Shown: positions 1 through 7,444 of the stretch, piece after piece
How positions within the stretch are numbered: the first letter of the stretch is position 1
Layout: every line of letters begins with the position of its first letter
NCBI GenBank assembly: GCA_003266145.1
Contig: MVJJ01000078.1
Location: 1-13,194 of the forward strand
Reading direction: 5' to 3'
From: Methanosphaera sp. SHI613
Lineage (GTDB): Archaea; Methanobacteriota; Methanobacteria; Methanobacteriales; Methanobacteriaceae
DNA: 13,194 nt
Program-made: the position numbers and the translations under genes
The notes under the pieces: generated by a model
Told to the model about the DNA's origin: nothing
The model's database searches: none
The model's input: the letters and a program-made list of their open reading frames with translations, nothing else

Positions 1-189
1 TGAATAAGCGTTGTATGATGAGCTATGTAATGCCGGAGCATAATCTTTACCTATTATTCCCCTAACTATTTCTCGTATAAAATCTGATTCAATCAGATAT
101 TTTATTCCCAGTTTATTGGATATTTCTGATGCTATTGTTGACTTTCCTATTCCTGAAGCTGAACCTATTAAAATTACATAAGGTTTCAT
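1..189 (-). CDS. 2-phosphoglycerate kinase, N-terminal part (runs off the left edge)
   Basis: Only the first 63 codons are inside the window. The protein opens with [18 protein letters not shown], so a P-loop (GSASGIGKS, residues 9-17) comes almost at once. It is followed by a [13 protein letters not shown] segment (about residues 32-44) and by [13 protein letters not shown]. This combination is typical of archaeal 2-phosphoglycerate kinase, which phosphorylates 2-phosphoglycerate with ATP to 2,3-bisphosphoglycerate, the precursor of the methanogen solute cyclic 2,3-diphosphoglycerate. The start is well supported: AGGGTGAT (193-200) ends 3 nt before the ATG. From memory, some family members carry an N-terminal ATP-cone domain before the P-loop; none is present here, so this would be the kinase-only form. 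The C-terminal part cannot be judged. Family identification comes from motif recognition, not a search. Confidence 0.85.
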   Translation of the reverse strand, partial: MKPYVILIGSASGIGKSTIASEISNKLGIKYLIESDFIREIVRGIIGKDYAPALHSSSYNAYS

Positions 190-192
190 AGA

Positions 193-200
193 ATCACCCT
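193..200 (-). promoter_or_regulatory. Ribosome binding site of the 2-phosphoglycerate kinase gene
   Basis: On the minus strand AGGGTGAT is followed by TCT and then ATG. It matches the GGTGAT half of the sequence complementary to the archaeal 16S rRNA 3' end, and it fixes the start at 189. Confidence 0.7.
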
Positions 201-382
201 GTCATTTATATTGTTATTTTTAAAGAAACTATAATTAATATTTTATCATATAGTATCAAGATTATTTTAAGAAATCTATCGATAAAACAAAGCAGCCATA
301 ATATAAATATCTGACAATCATCAGGAAAACGAGAATAAAACTAGAATAATGGAATAAATGAGACATATCCTAATACATGAAT

Positions 383-408
383 AAAAAGAGTAATGTGAAA
401 AAAATAAA
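383..408 (-). terminator. Oligo-T terminator after the small heat shock gene
   Basis: About 12 nt past the TAA at 420-422, the minus strand reads TTTATTTTTTT (398-408) and then TTTTT (383-387). There is no strong hairpin. U-rich tracts alone terminate archaeal RNA polymerase, so this fits the end of a monocistronic gene. Confidence 0.5.
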
Positions 409-419
409 TGAGAATAGTC

Positions 420-1031
420 TTATACTATTTCAACATCTACTTTTTTAGGTTTGACTTTTGGTAATGAGACTGTTAAAACATGATCTTCAAATGAAGCTTG
501 TACTTCCTGTACTTCCACTTCTACAGGTAATGGTATGAGGTTTTTGGTTTTTCCAGAACATCTTTCTCTTCTTAATATTTTAACATCTTCTTCGGATTCA
601 TATTCATCAGGGAAGTCAACTTCAATTTCAACTGCTTCATTTGACATTTTTACGTTGACATCCTCTTTTGATACTCTTGGTAAATCTACTTTGATTACTA
701 ATTCATCCTCATATTCAAGTAAGTCTACTGATGGTTTTTTGGATTTGTATTCTGTTAATGTTTTATTCCAATCGGTTTGTTTACTTTTTAATGCGTCGAC
801 AACATCATTAATCATTTTTTCTGCCATATTTTTTGTTTCTTCCACAGTTTCTTTACCATAAACTTTGTAATCAAAATCTTTTTTATCTTCTGATTTTTCT
901 TCTGCTTCTGCTTCACATTCACATTCTTCTTCTGTTTCAGTTGTTTCTTCCACAGTTTCTTCTTGAGCATCGATTATTTCTTCTGCTTCTTCTTTATGGT
1001 CATCTTTTGAATCTACATATACGTTTGACAT
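420..1031 (-). CDS. Small heat shock protein (Hsp20/alpha-crystallin family) with an acidic N-terminal arm
   Basis: The 203-residue product is an ATP-independent holdase chaperone by family. Residues about 101-203 form the alpha-crystallin domain. It opens with LLEYEDELVIKVDLPRVSKEDV, and the C-terminal signature is HVLTVSLPKVKPKKVDVEI (about 184-202; canonical form GxLxVxLPK). The chain ends in a VEIV tail rather than a clear IxI motif. Residues 9-52 are extremely acidic (runs of E/D with T and A) and include C37 and C39 in EEECECEAEAEE; a third cysteine, C158, lies in the domain. Residues 60-95 look helical and lysine-rich. Family members usually have about 140-170 residues, so this arm is an addition. 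The start has GAGG (1042-1045) 10 nt upstream. Promoter and terminator on either side indicate a single-gene transcript. The family is certain; the role of the acidic arm is unknown. Confidence 0.93.
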   Translation of the reverse strand: MSNVYVDSKDDHKEEAEEIIDAQEETVEETTETEEECECEAEAEEKSEDKKDFDYKVYGKETVEETKNMAEKMINDVVDALKSKQTDWNKTLTEYKSKKPSVDLLEYEDELVIKVDLPRVSKEDVNVKMSNEAVEIEVDFPDEYESEEDVKILRRERCSGKTKNLIPLPVEVEVQEVQASFEDHVLTVSLPKVKPKKVDVEIV

Positions 1032-1087
1032 TATAATCAGTCCTCTAAGTTAATTTTCTTAAGTATTATTTTTAATATAATTTTTTA

Positions 1088-1099
1088 TTATATATTTAA
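1088..1099 (-). promoter_or_regulatory. TATA box candidate of the small heat shock gene
   Basis: The minus strand reads TTAAATATATAA here, close to the archaeal TATA consensus. Initiation about 25 nt downstream would fall near 1066 and give a leader of about 35 nt with the GAGG site inside it. In such AT-rich DNA many TATA-like strings occur, so position is the main support. Confidence 0.45.
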
Positions 1100-1144
1100 T
1101 AATTAGTGACTAGATATAATAAAGCTTTCTAAATTTACACCCAC

Positions 1145-1166
1145 AAAAAAAAAGAATTAAAAAAAA
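1145..1166 (-). terminator. Double oligo-T tract, possible backup terminator upstream of hsp20
   Basis: The minus strand has T8 (1159-1166) and T9 (1145-1153) separated by AATTC. It lies just upstream of the hsp20 promoter, where it would block read-through from the NOG1-like operon. Confidence 0.4.
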
Positions 1167-1368
1167 GGAATGATGAATAATATCATCCAGAAAAGATGAA
1201 AAACAAATACTAGCCTATAATAAAAATTATAATAATCATCAGATTCAAAAAATAAAATATTTAAAGAAAGTAAATCCAATTTAATCATAGATAAATTGAA
1301 ACTAGAGTTATTATAAATAATTTAAAAAGATTATGAAAAACAGAGGATTGATTAAAAAAGATTCTGGT

Positions 1369-1389
1369 AAAAAGTTAAATAAAAAAAAA
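1369..1389 (-). terminator. Oligo-T terminator of the tldD-AMMECR1-NOG1 operon
   Basis: About 30 nt past the stop of the NOG1-like gene, the minus strand has T9 (1381-1389) and then T5 (1369-1373). No convincing stem precedes it, as is usual for archaeal oligo-T termination. Confidence 0.5.
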
Positions 1390-1418
1390 GAGGTTAAATG
1401 AAATAATTATGAAATATT

Positions 1419-2462
1419 TCACTTCTTGTTTTCCAATTCTGCCAGATATCTTTCAAATTCATCATCCACATCTGTGGACTCCTTTGCAATTTCCTCGATT
1501 ACATTTTTTATTTCCTGTATCTGAGAGTAATTACTGATACTTGTCTTGAATATAGGATCATCTATTTTTTGTGAGTACTCATCAATTACATCTTCATTTT
1601 CAAGTAGATCCGTCTTGTTGAATAAACAAATCATTGGGGTTTGGAATACTTTTTTAATTTCCTCATATAACAGGAATTGATTTTCCATTAAAAATCCAGA
1701 TGTTTCTGATGGATCAAATATGTATATGATAATATTTCCAAGATGTTCCAATGCTGCTATAGCATTTAATTCAATTTCATTCATATCATTTATTGAACGG
1801 TCAAGTAAACCTGGAGTATCTATTATTTGATATTGTCTCCAGTTCATTTCATAGTTACCTATTTGTAAACCTTGTGTGGTGAACGGATAATTTGCTACTT
1901 TAGGACTTGCATCGGTAATGTTATTTAATAACGTGGATTTTCCCACATTTGGGAATCCTGCTATTACAACCCTTATAGCATCAAAGTTAATGTTAGGCAT
2001 GTTCTTAAGTTCCCTTTTAGCAAAGTCCAGGAAATCAAGTTCATCCTCAATTCTATTTACAACTGATGCTATCCTACCGAATGCCTCTTTACGTATAGGT
2101 ATTGCACTTAATGAATCGGATTTTCTAATTTTGGTAGTATATTGTGCTTCAATCTGTTTAAGCACACCAAGTGCCCAATAAACAGCCCCGAGTGAATGTT
2201 TATACTGATCCACACCTACCACTATATCAATATAATCCTGATAAAACTCAGGTAATTCCTCTATTATAGGTGTTTCTGTTATTATCCTATTCAATGTAGC
2301 GTTTATCGTTTCACATGCCGTTTGAACACGTACTTCTTCAATACGCATTCCCTTTACACGGCCATGCAGTTTAGTGCTTCTGACTTTGGAAGCAGCCTTA
2401 CTCGCCCTGTTGAATCCTTTGTCTATTAATTCATCAGGAGTTGGTATTTGCGGTAATTTCAT
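1419..2462 (-). CDS. NOG1-like GTPase (ribosome assembly)
   Basis: The 347-residue protein is a TRAFAC GTPase of the OBG/NOG1 branch. An N-terminal helical domain of about 160 residues contains GRVKGMRIEEVRVQTA near residue 34. The G domain follows: G1 GFPNVGKS (169-176), the switch I threonine in PFTTQG (193-198), G3 DTPG (215-218), G4 NKTD (282-285) and a G5-like TSIS (307-310). Archaeal NOG1 proteins are thought, by homology with eukaryotic Nog1, to act in maturation of the large ribosomal subunit; that role is inferred here. The C terminus is short and acidic/basic, without the long eukaryotic extension. GAGGAGG (2471-2477) lies 8 nt before the ATG. It is the last gene after the AMMECR1-domain gene, with a 41-bp gap. 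Family assignment is strong, cellular role moderate. Confidence 0.9.
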   Translation of the reverse strand: MKLPQIPTPDELIDKGFNRASKAASKVRSTKLHGRVKGMRIEEVRVQTACETINATLNRIITETPIIEELPEFYQDYIDIVVGVDQYKHSLGAVYWALGVLKQIEAQYTTKIRKSDSLSAIPIRKEAFGRIASVVNRIEDELDFLDFAKRELKNMPNINFDAIRVVIAGFPNVGKSTLLNNITDASPKVANYPFTTQGLQIGNYEMNWRQYQIIDTPGLLDRSINDMNEIELNAIAALEHLGNIIIYIFDPSETSGFLMENQFLLYEEIKKVFQTPMICLFNKTDLLENEDVIDEYSQKIDDPIFKTSISNYSQIQEIKNVIEEIAKESTDVDDEFERYLAELENKK

Positions 2463-2503
2463 TTTATTAACCTCCTCATATAAAATATTATCATTATTTG
2501 ATT

Positions 2504-3073
2504 TTATTCATTGATAATTTGTGCCTGAAACTTATATAATACACAATCATCATCTTTCCATGAATTTGAAGATAATCCTGCCTTATAACATAGATTTGTT
2601 AGATACTCCTCCAAATTCCAATTCTGTTCTGTTGCAACCTGCGGTAGAAACAATCCTCTGCTGTAACCTTTTTCAATTATTAACCCATCTGTTCCCAGTT
2701 CTATTTCAGATAGATATTCTTCATAGTTTTCAACATTTATTTTTTGTGGTTTGGTCAGCACACTTATTTCTATTTTTATATCATCATACTCATCCATCGT
2801 TAATGGATTAAATCTAGGGTCATCAAATGCTGATGCCAATGAAACATCAAGAAGTGCATCGATTAATTTTTCGTATGGTTCCGGATAACCTATACAACCC
2901 CTTAATGAGTCATGTTTGTTTAATGTTACAAAGACACCAAGTTTTTCATAGAATATATCAGGCAATTCGTATTCGCATTGATATATCTTATCGTTCAAGT
3001 AAGAAAGGATATTTTCTCTAACGATTTTTATGGCCAATCGTCCTTCTTCTTGTGTTAATACAGCATTTTTCAT
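2504..3073 (-). CDS. AMMECR1-domain protein
   Basis: The 189 residues cover a complete AMMECR1 domain and nothing else. The hallmark LRGCIG is at 57-62, followed by DPRFNPL (85-91), IEISVLTKP (101-109), and GLFLPQVATEQNW (140-152). There is no signal peptide or membrane segment, so it is cytosolic. The molecular function of the family is unsettled. In many prokaryotes it appears as protein A of the AmmeMemoRadiSam set beside a Memo-like protein and a radical SAM protein; neither partner is adjacent here. The start lies only 3 nt after the stop of tldD, with GGAG (3085-3088) inside the end of tldD, so translation is probably coupled. The cysteine in the hallmark (C60) is the residue often discussed as functional. 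Confidence 0.9.
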   Translation of the reverse strand: MKNAVLTQEEGRLAIKIVRENILSYLNDKIYQCEYELPDIFYEKLGVFVTLNKHDSLRGCIGYPEPYEKLIDALLDVSLASAFDDPRFNPLTMDEYDDIKIEISVLTKPQKINVENYEEYLSEIELGTDGLIIEKGYSRGLFLPQVATEQNWNLEEYLTNLCYKAGLSSNSWKDDDCVLYKFQAQIINE

Positions 3074-3076
3074 AAT

Positions 3077-4450
3077 CTACTGAGCTCCGCCAACAGTTGC
3101 TTTGCTTACCTTAATATGTGGTCCACCATCACCGACAGGAACTGTCTGACCATCTTTACCACAGAAGCCCACATTTAACTTGAAGTCGGAACCTACTCCA
3201 ACTACATTGTTTAAAATATCCAATGTACTTCCTGATAGCGATACATCACGTAAGTGTGTTGATAGTTCACCATTTTCTATTTGATATGCCTCTACGGCGT
3301 TGAATTGGAATATTCCCTTTCCGGTATCAACCTGTCCACCACGTGAACCCTTAAGATATATTCCGTCATGCATATCCTCGATTAGTTCATCGAATGATGA
3401 ATCTCCCGGTTTAATGTATGTGTTACTCATACGTACCAATGGCTGATTCTTGATGCTGCTTCTTGCATTTCCACTTGATTCCAATCCCAGTTTTTTAGCA
3501 CTTGCCCTGGAGCTTAGTACCGTTTTTAGTACTCCGTCTTCTACAAGTACATTTTTATTTGAATTTGAACCTTCAACATCATAAGCAAAGTGTCCAAATC
3601 CGTCTTTACGTGTTGCATCATCTATGACAGTTATCAGTTCAGAACCTATTTTTTGTCCAATCTTATCTTTTAATATGGAATCGTTCTGTAAAATTATATC
3701 CGCCTCTGATGCATGACCTAATGCTTCGTGAATAAAGACACCAGTTAGTTCAGGGTCAAATATTACTGGAAAATCACCGGATGGTGCTGCCTTAGCATCA
3801 AGTAAACTGATTGCCTTTTCTGATATTCCCCGACCGAAGCTTTCCAAATCGGCATTTTCAATCAATTCAAATCCTTGCACTCCACCCAAACTTTCGTGAC
3901 CAAATTGCATTACTTGACCATTATCTGCTACAGAGTTCATGGATAGTACTATTCTGTTATTTTCTGATTGAATGTTTGTCCCATCGGTACTTAAAAGTAT
4001 GCTGTTTGATTGTGACTCTGAAAATGAGATGTTTGTACTGACAATCCCATCTATCTTTGCCGCATCATCTGCTTCTTTTATTAAGTTTATCTTATCTTCA
4101 ATGGTTATGTCTTCAATTTGTATCTTTGCATTGCTTTTTACGAAGTCTTCGTTTGCTTTTGTTTGTGATAGTTCAACATCACTTGATAATTGATTTGCAA
4201 GTAATGTTGCTTTATCGGCGGCTTTTTGAACATCATTTATGTCTGTTGTATATGCAAATCCCCATGCTCCATTTTGCAATACTCTTATTCCAACTGAAAA
4301 ATCATTTCCGGTATCGACGTTGTCGATTTTACTATCTTTCATTATTATTGAATTATTGATTGATTCACCTGCACGAATGTCTGCATAATCAACTGTCTTT
4401 TCTAATTTTTTTATTACACTGTGAAAGATATCTTCATCTAATTGATTCAT
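3077..4450 (-). CDS. tldD: TldD-type metalloprotease (TldD/PmbA family)
   Basis: The 457-residue protein is close in length to E. coli TldD (481). It carries the HExxxH zinc motif as HEALGH at 241-246 and a cysteine in GFCGKDGQ (C430), spaced as the third zinc ligand is in TldD. The C terminus has the family pattern GQTVPVGDGGPHIKVS. This identifies it as the catalytic TldD partner rather than PmbA/TldE, which lacks the zinc motif. In bacteria TldD and TldE form a heterodimeric protease that trims unfolded peptides and matures some modified peptides. No TldE-like gene is in this window. GGGAGG (4458-4463) stands 7 nt before the ATG. It is first in the transcript with the AMMECR1-domain and NOG1-like genes. 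The substrate in methanogens is unknown. Confidence 0.92.
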   Translation of the reverse strand: MNQLDEDIFHSVIKKLEKTVDYADIRAGESINNSIIMKDSKIDNVDTGNDFSVGIRVLQNGAWGFAYTTDINDVQKAADKATLLANQLSSDVELSQTKANEDFVKSNAKIQIEDITIEDKINLIKEADDAAKIDGIVSTNISFSESQSNSILLSTDGTNIQSENNRIVLSMNSVADNGQVMQFGHESLGGVQGFELIENADLESFGRGISEKAISLLDAKAAPSGDFPVIFDPELTGVFIHEALGHASEADIILQNDSILKDKIGQKIGSELITVIDDATRKDGFGHFAYDVEGSNSNKNVLVEDGVLKTVLSSRASAKKLGLESSGNARSSIKNQPLVRMSNTYIKPGDSSFDELIEDMHDGIYLKGSRGGQVDTGKGIFQFNAVEAYQIENGELSTHLRDVSLSGSTLDILNNVVGVGSDFKLNVGFCGKDGQTVPVGDGGPHIKVSKATVGGAQ

Positions 4451-4540
4451 ACATTTTCCTCCCTTAATCTTTATGTTATCTGATGAGAATTAGTGTTTTA
4501 GATTATTAATAGTTATTTTATTACATTATATTATTATACT

Positions 4541-4553
4541 GTATATAATATTT
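4541..4553 (-). promoter_or_regulatory. TATA box candidate of the tldD operon
   Basis: The minus strand reads AAATATTATATAC, preceded by a purine-rich AAAAAGT that could serve as the B recognition element. Initiation would fall near 4522, giving a leader of about 70 nt. The call rests on resemblance and position only. Confidence 0.35.
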
Positions 4554-4693
4554 ACTTTTTCTAGTATATTATCTTTTGTAATAAAGGAAAAAAATTGTTT
4601 ATTAGCTTAACAGCATAATATAATTAAAAATTAAGAAAGTTTAACATGAACTTTGGAAAAATGCTGCAAAAAAATAATGCTTAAAACGCAAAT

Positions 4694-4728
4694 TAAAAAA
4701 AGATTCAAATAAATAAAAAAAAGAAAAA
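4694..4728 (-). terminator. Oligo-T terminator of the cbiMNQO operon
   Basis: Directly after the cbiO stop, the minus strand shows T5, T8 and T7 tracts (4724-4728, 4715-4722, 4695-4701) in a 35-nt stretch. It separates the cobalt transporter from the tldD operon, which has its own promoter further on. Confidence 0.6.
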
Positions 4729-4731
4729 TGA

Positions 4732-5568
4732 TTATAATTTATCTTTTAAAGCCGTGTAAGCTTCTCCTACTGTTAAAGGATAACCTTCAGATAAAGTTAA
4801 TATATCATTGTCATCAAATTTTTCAAATAATTGTCCAATCCATGGTAATCTTAAGTCAGCCTTATCAATTACCTCGGTATCTGTAAATACTTCACGGCAA
4901 TTACCTTTTTTAATTATTTGACCAAATCTTAGTACATTGATATTATCAGAGTACATTGGCACTAGGTCAACGTCGTGGGTTGATACAATGATTGTCATTC
5001 CATCATCATTTAAATCATACAACAATTGCATAATATCTGATGCACCATTAGGGTCAAGCCCACTGGTAGGTTCGTCTAAAACCATGATTTTTGGTTTCAT
5101 GGATAATATACCTGCAATTGCTACACGTTTTTTCTGACCTCCACTAAGGTGGTGTGGTGCTTTCTGTGCATAATCGGCCATACCAACTACTTCTAATGCA
5201 TGTTGTGTACGTTCCTTTACTTCTTCCTCATCCAATCCCATATTCATTGGACCAAATGCAACATCCTCAAATACTGTTGGTGCGAATAATTGATCATCAG
5301 GGTTCTGGAATACTACTCCTACTTTTGTTCTTGCTTCGAGTAAACTTTTTTTATCATATTCTAAAGTTTTTCCTTCAATTTCAATACTTCCGCTGGTAGG
5401 TTGAATGATACCGTTGAAGTGTAAAAAGAAAGTACTTTTTCCTGCACCGTTAGGACCTAAAATGGAAATCATTTGACCTTCTTCCACTTTGAAGTTTATT
5501 CCTCTGAGTGCATTAGTTCCATCCGGATAATTATAAACTAAATCTTTAGCTTCTAAAATAACTGTCAT
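4732..5568 (-). CDS. cbiO: Cobalt ECF transporter ATPase CbiO
   Basis: This is the ATP-hydrolysing subunit of the CbiMNQO cobalt importer, on the cytoplasmic face bound to CbiQ. With the start used here (278 residues) it shows Walker A GPNGAGKST (38-46), the Q-loop at Q88 in VFQNPDDQ, signature LSGGQ (141-145), Walker B IMVLDEP (161-167) and H-loop STHD (H198). NPDDQ after the Q-loop glutamine is typical of energy-coupling-factor ATPases. A longer frame begins at 5580 (MGDI before MTVILEAKDL), but the ATG at 5580 has no ribosome binding site. The ATG at 5568 has GGGGGAT ending 3 nt before it, the same layout as cbiQ. It is the last gene of the operon, 37 bp after cbiQ. One ATPase gene suggests a homodimer. 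Confidence 0.95.
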   Translation of the reverse strand: MTVILEAKDLVYNYPDGTNALRGINFKVEEGQMISILGPNGAGKSTFFLHFNGIIQPTSGSIEIEGKTLEYDKKSLLEARTKVGVVFQNPDDQLFAPTVFEDVAFGPMNMGLDEEEVKERTQHALEVVGMADYAQKAPHHLSGGQKKRVAIAGILSMKPKIMVLDEPTSGLDPNGASDIMQLLYDLNDDGMTIIVSTHDVDLVPMYSDNINVLRFGQIIKKGNCREVFTDTEVIDKADLRLPWIGQLFEKFDDNDILTLSEGYPLTVGEAYTALKDKL

Positions 5569-5571
5569 AAT

Positions 5572-5578
5572 ATCCCCC
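5572..5578 (-). promoter_or_regulatory. Ribosome binding site deciding the cbiO start
   Basis: The minus strand reads GGGGGAT, then ATT, then ATG. This overlaps the alternative upstream ATG (5578-5580) and so argues against that start. The cbiQ site has the same geometry (GGCGAT, ATT, ATG). Confidence 0.65.
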
Positions 5579-5605
5579 ATATTACTTTTTTTGATTTGAT
5601 TGTGA

Positions 5606-6403
5606 TTATACTGGAATTACATTTAGTGAACCTGTTATAATAATTCCATAGATTACTAATCCAAAGAAGATTAATAACAATACCCAATTTGTTATGGAAA
5701 TTGTTCTTATTGAATCTCCATGTTGAACCATATTCAAACGTCCATTATATCCTCTTGAAGCTAAAGCGTTATAGGAAACTTCACCCTGTTCCCATGTTCT
5801 AATGAAAACCATACCTGCAAGAGATGCTAGACAATTCATCCAACTCATATAATTGTGATAACCTAGTCTGGTTTTTTGTGAGTTATACATTGTTGCAGTT
5901 ACATCTAAGAATAAGAAGATGTATCTATACATTAATATTGCTAAATCAGTGACAATCTGTGGTATATGTAAATCATGGAATAATGTAAATATCCTGTTCA
6001 TTGGTGTTGTTAATATGAGTACTGCTAATGCTGAAACTCCACCTAATACTCTAAACAATATTAAAATTCCCTGATTAGCACCTTGTGAGGATATACCTAA
6101 TCCTAAGAAACCAAAATCAACGATTTTATCACCAGCACCTAATAATGCTAATAGTACCACTGACAATATTGCAAATCCTGCTGGAATAGCCATAAACGTT
6201 GCATAGAATTTTGCTGAGATTTTAGCTTTGAATAATATTATGAATGTACAAAATACAAATATCAGGAAAGGTACAATTGGTGATTGAGTTAATAAGTTTA
6301 GTATTAATGTTACAACTGCAAAAATAGATTTATAATATATATTTGTATCAGTCAATGCATTGTGCATCGTATAATGATCTAAAGTATCTTCAAAAATTGA
6401 CAT
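5606..6403 (-). CDS. cbiQ: Cobalt ECF transporter transmembrane subunit CbiQ
   Basis: The 265-residue membrane protein is the EcfT-type coupling subunit that links CbiO to CbiM. Hydrophobic segments are visible at about 26-58, 68-89, 113-132, 150-170 and 238-257. Two cytoplasmic coupling regions are recognisable: TMYNSQKTRLGY (about 171-182) and the arginine motif ASRGY (215-219), which sits in the nucleotide-binding subunit groove in ECF transporters. The start is fixed by GGCGAT (6407-6412), 3 nt before the ATG. It begins 38 bp after the cbiN stop, and that gap contains a hairpin with a T-rich tract. Cobalt rather than nickel is inferred from company with cbiN and cbiM. Confidence 0.95.
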   Translation of the reverse strand: MSIFEDTLDHYTMHNALTDTNIYYKSIFAVVTLILNLLTQSPIVPFLIFVFCTFIILFKAKISAKFYATFMAIPAGFAILSVVLLALLGAGDKIVDFGFLGLGISSQGANQGILILFRVLGGVSALAVLILTTPMNRIFTLFHDLHIPQIVTDLAILMYRYIFLFLDVTATMYNSQKTRLGYHNYMSWMNCLASLAGMVFIRTWEQGEVSYNALASRGYNGRLNMVQHGDSIRTISITNWVLLLIFFGLVIYGIIITGSLNVIPV

Positions 6404-6453
6404 AATATCGCCTTAAAAATAAAAAAGAAAAAAGAATGAAATTATTCTTTTTT
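6404..6453 (-). terminator. Hairpin plus T-tract inside the cbi operon (possible attenuator)
   Basis: Ten-base perfect arms (AAAAAAGAAT at 6428-6437 and ATTCTTTTTT at 6444-6453) flank a 6-nt loop, so the transcript can fold over the cbiN stop codon. On the minus strand this is followed by T6-C-T6-A-T5 just ahead of the cbiQ ribosome binding site. U-rich runs terminate archaeal transcription, so partial termination here is plausible. The stem is nearly all A-U, so it is weak. Confidence 0.4.
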
Positions 6454-6738
6454 AGCTTTGTTTCCGCCATGCCAGTATCCAAAGATATAACCAATGATTA
6501 TACCTCCGATTGCTGCTTGTAGACAGAATAAAAGACTTTCGATTTCTCCACTAGGTGGTTCCCATGGGGATGAAGCCCATATTTGATAATTTGGGTTGTT
6601 TTTTTCGATGATTTCTCCACCCTGATCATCAGTTCCACCGAAGTAACCGTCGTCTTCACCGTGGCCGTTATACATAACTAGAGGAGCAACTATCAAAATT
6701 GCCACTATAATTAGTAGGCCAATATTTTTCATATCCAT
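6442..6738 (-). CDS. cbiN: Cobalt transporter accessory subunit CbiN
   Basis: The 98-residue protein has the standard CbiN layout. There is an N-terminal membrane helix (about 5-23), an external loop of about 40 residues, and a second helix (about 67-88) with a short basic cytoplasmic tail. The loop has the family motif DGYFGGTDDQG (30-40), whose acidic and aromatic residues help load Co(II) into CbiM. Its presence argues for cobalt rather than nickel. The start is ATG at 6738, 1 nt after the cbiM stop, with AGGAG (6748-6752) 9 nt upstream inside the cbiM end. A second methionine at codon 3 would be too far from that site. Translation is likely coupled to cbiM. Confidence 0.94.
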   Translation of the reverse strand: MDMKNIGLLIIVAILIVAPLVMYNGHGEDDGYFGGTDDQGGEIIEKNNPNYQIWASSPWEPPSGEIESLLFCLQAAIGGIIIGYIFGYWHGGNKAKKE

Positions 6739-6739
6739 T

Positions 6740-7414
6740 TTAATTAGCTCCTGCTTCTTTTTCTGAGATTACACCAAATTTAACAAGAATATCTGGTCTT
6801 GCGTCTTGGATGTAGTTGTATATAACAGTAGATAGTAAACCTTCAGCGATAGCTAATGGGATTTGAGTTACAGCAAATACACCTAAGAAAGTGGTGAGTG
6901 TTGCCATAGGGTCAGCACCTGGGAATGCTAAAGTTAATTCTACTGCTGTTGTTACATAAGTTAATAAATCTGCAACAAATGCTGTAAAGAACATTGATAC
7001 ACCTGCAGATATATTTGCACTTCTGAGTGCTTTCCAAACTATGTATCCACAGAAAGGACCAACGATACCCATAGAGAATATGTTAGCTCCAATGGTTGTT
7101 AATCCACCGTGTGCTAATAATATAGCTTGGAATAATAATACTATTACAGATAATACTGCGGTTACTGCTGGACCGAAGAATACTGTACCAAATCCATTAC
7201 CACAAGGGTGTGAACAACTTCCACTTACTGAAGGCATTTTAAGGGATGATAATATAAACATGAATGCTCCAGATAATGCAAGTAATGGTAATGCTTCATC
7301 GTTATCTTCAGTAACTTTCTTAATTTGCATAATACCGTAAATTACGACGATTAAAGAGATAACAATCCATATGATACACCATTCTAATGGTAGGTAACCT
7401 TCCATTATGTGCAT
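6740..7414 (-). CDS. cbiM: Cobalt transporter substrate-binding membrane subunit CbiM
   Basis: This is the S-component that binds and translocates Co(II). The start is set at 7414, giving 224 residues beginning MHIMEGYLPLEW. In CbiM/NikM the free N-terminal amine and His2 are metal ligands, so an N-terminal extension would destroy the site. GGAGG (7424-7428) stands 9 nt upstream of this ATG. The frame stays open 16 codons further upstream (to 7462), but that extension is rejected. A second ligand region, SGSCSHPCGNGFG (64-76), carries His69. About six to seven hydrophobic segments fill the rest. It is first in a cbiM-N-Q-O operon that supplies cobalt for the corrinoid of the methyltransferase step of methanogenesis. 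A nickel specificity cannot be fully excluded from sequence, but cbiN makes cobalt far likelier. Confidence 0.95.
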   Translation of the reverse strand: MHIMEGYLPLEWCIIWIVISLIVVIYGIMQIKKVTEDNDEALPLLALSGAFMFILSSLKMPSVSGSCSHPCGNGFGTVFFGPAVTAVLSVIVLLFQAILLAHGGLTTIGANIFSMGIVGPFCGYIVWKALRSANISAGVSMFFTAFVADLLTYVTTAVELTLAFPGADPMATLTTFLGVFAVTQIPLAIAEGLLSTVIYNYIQDARPDILVKFGVISEKEAGAN

Positions 7415-7423
7415 GTTAAATTT

Positions 7424-7428
7424 CCTCC
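7424..7428 (-). promoter_or_regulatory. Ribosome binding site deciding the cbiM start
   Basis: GGAGG on the minus strand lies 9 nt before the ATG of the Met-His N terminus. It falls inside the longer open frame and so excludes the upstream start. Confidence 0.75.
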
Positions 7429-7444
7429 GTTTAAATAAATCGTG

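Larger units (their letters stand above)
1032..1418. other. Intergenic gap between hsp20 and the NOG1-like gene
   Basis: This 387-bp gap is almost pure A/T. It holds the hsp20 ribosome binding site and promoter (1042-1100) at its left end. Minus-strand T-tracts that can end the upstream operon lie at 1145-1166 and 1369-1389. I found no open frame with a ribosome binding site and no tRNA-like fold between 1167 and 1368. Confidence 0.6.

Noticed and set aside
1169..1190. Weak dyad GATG...CATC near 1172-1187 in the hsp20 upstream gap.
   Set aside because: Only four paired bases; not enough to call an RNA or operator.
4636..4654. Inverted repeat AAAGTT / AACTTT with a 7-nt loop between cbiO and tldD.
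   Set aside because: Six-base A/T-rich arms are expected by chance here; it is not positioned next to a start site or a T-tract.
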